Shown here: positions 63,614-64,000 of the stretch, piece after piece
Position numbering within the stretch: the first letter of the stretch is position 1
How the letters are laid out: each line of letters opens with the position of its first letter
The notes under the pieces: generated by a model
Seen by the model: only the letters and a program-made list of their open reading frames with translations
The model's database searches: none
Told to the model about the DNA's origin: nothing
DNA from: Xiphias gladius
Taxonomy: Eukaryota > Chordata > Actinopteri > Istiophoriformes > Xiphiidae
Direction of reading: 5' to 3'
DNA length: 64,000 nucleotides
Assembly: GCF_016859285.1 (NCBI RefSeq)
Contig: NC_053419.1
Coordinates: forward strand, 16,616,501-16,680,500
Program-made: the position numbers and the translations under genes

Positions 63614-64000
63614 CTGGATAGACATACAGGAAATACACAAGAGAGAAGTTACAGTATAGGAGGATCATGGCCTTTTATTAGTACTTGAGACAGAGCTTTT
63701 CAATAAGAGATGGGTTTTGTGTGCTTGACCACCCTTTGCAGTAGGCAATCATTTTATGCCCCTGTCTGTGGTTTAAATTTGTGTTTATGATGCCAGAACA
63801 CGACACAAATATTACAGGACCTGAAAACATTGCTCTGCCACCAGTGATCAAAAGCTCCACAGGCTACTTATAATTACTATCCACATACTGCAGTATGTGT
63901 AGTGTACTACTGTTGATCATTTCAATTTTTCCAGTTAAATTAGCATCTTCCAGGTAAAGTTGAATATTTAAGTGCACTACCTTTCTATGACAAAATAACA
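63614..64000 (-). other. agxt2 intron running off the right edge
   Basis: Upstream of the first visible agxt2 exon no further exon matching the family N-terminus was found before the window ends. The remaining N-terminal coding sequence must lie further right. Confidence 0.6.

Overview
The window is nuclear DNA from a ray-finned fish, most likely a percomorph teleost. It carries spliced vertebrate genes with short GT/AG introns, long CA microsatellites, several Tc1-like transposon remnants, a tRNA-derived SINE and dispersed repeats that resemble families common in percomorph genomes. No CRISPR, operon, phage or bacterial signal is present. Every gene model below was read by eye from exon translations, splice sites and phase agreement; nothing was aligned or searched.

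Layout from left to right. (1) 1-27000: dym (dymeclin), minus strand, 13 coding exons in view; its C-terminal exons lie to the left of position 1. Its long introns hold most of the mobile elements: CA repeats, a terminal-inverted-repeat MITE, relics of three Tc1-like elements, an L2/CR1-like LINE fragment and a SINE. (2) 27690-31190: c18orf32 (UPF0729 family), minus strand, two coding exons, plus a shortened tandem copy 2.6 kb downstream. (3) 33400-33640: a compact head-to-head promoter between c18orf32 and rad1. (4) 34306-37027: rad1, plus strand, complete, 277 aa. (5) 38120-41292: brix1, minus strand, complete, 343 aa, tail-to-tail with rad1. (6) 44076-52328: dnajc21, plus strand, complete, 546 aa in the model chosen. 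(7) 53197-63613: agxt2, minus strand, twelve coding exons including the stop; its N-terminal targeting exon(s) lie beyond position 64000. dnajc21 and agxt2 are tail-to-tail.

The genes do not form one pathway. dym acts at the Golgi, c18orf32 is a small membrane or lipid-droplet protein, rad1 is a subunit of the 9-1-1 DNA damage clamp, brix1 and dnajc21 both act in 60S ribosome assembly, and agxt2 is a mitochondrial aminotransferase. As I recall the human map, dym-c18orf32 corresponds to 18q21 and rad1-brix1-dnajc21-agxt2 to 5p13, so the window spans a synteny junction at the c18orf32/rad1 promoter.

I found no convincing undescribed system. The observations most worth checking are the truncated tandem copy of c18orf32 with an apparently new start-to-tail fusion ORF, the changed promoter partners of rad1 and brix1, a 130-bp intron duplication in brix1 that copies a splice acceptor, and competing splice sites upstream of the first dnajc21 zinc finger.
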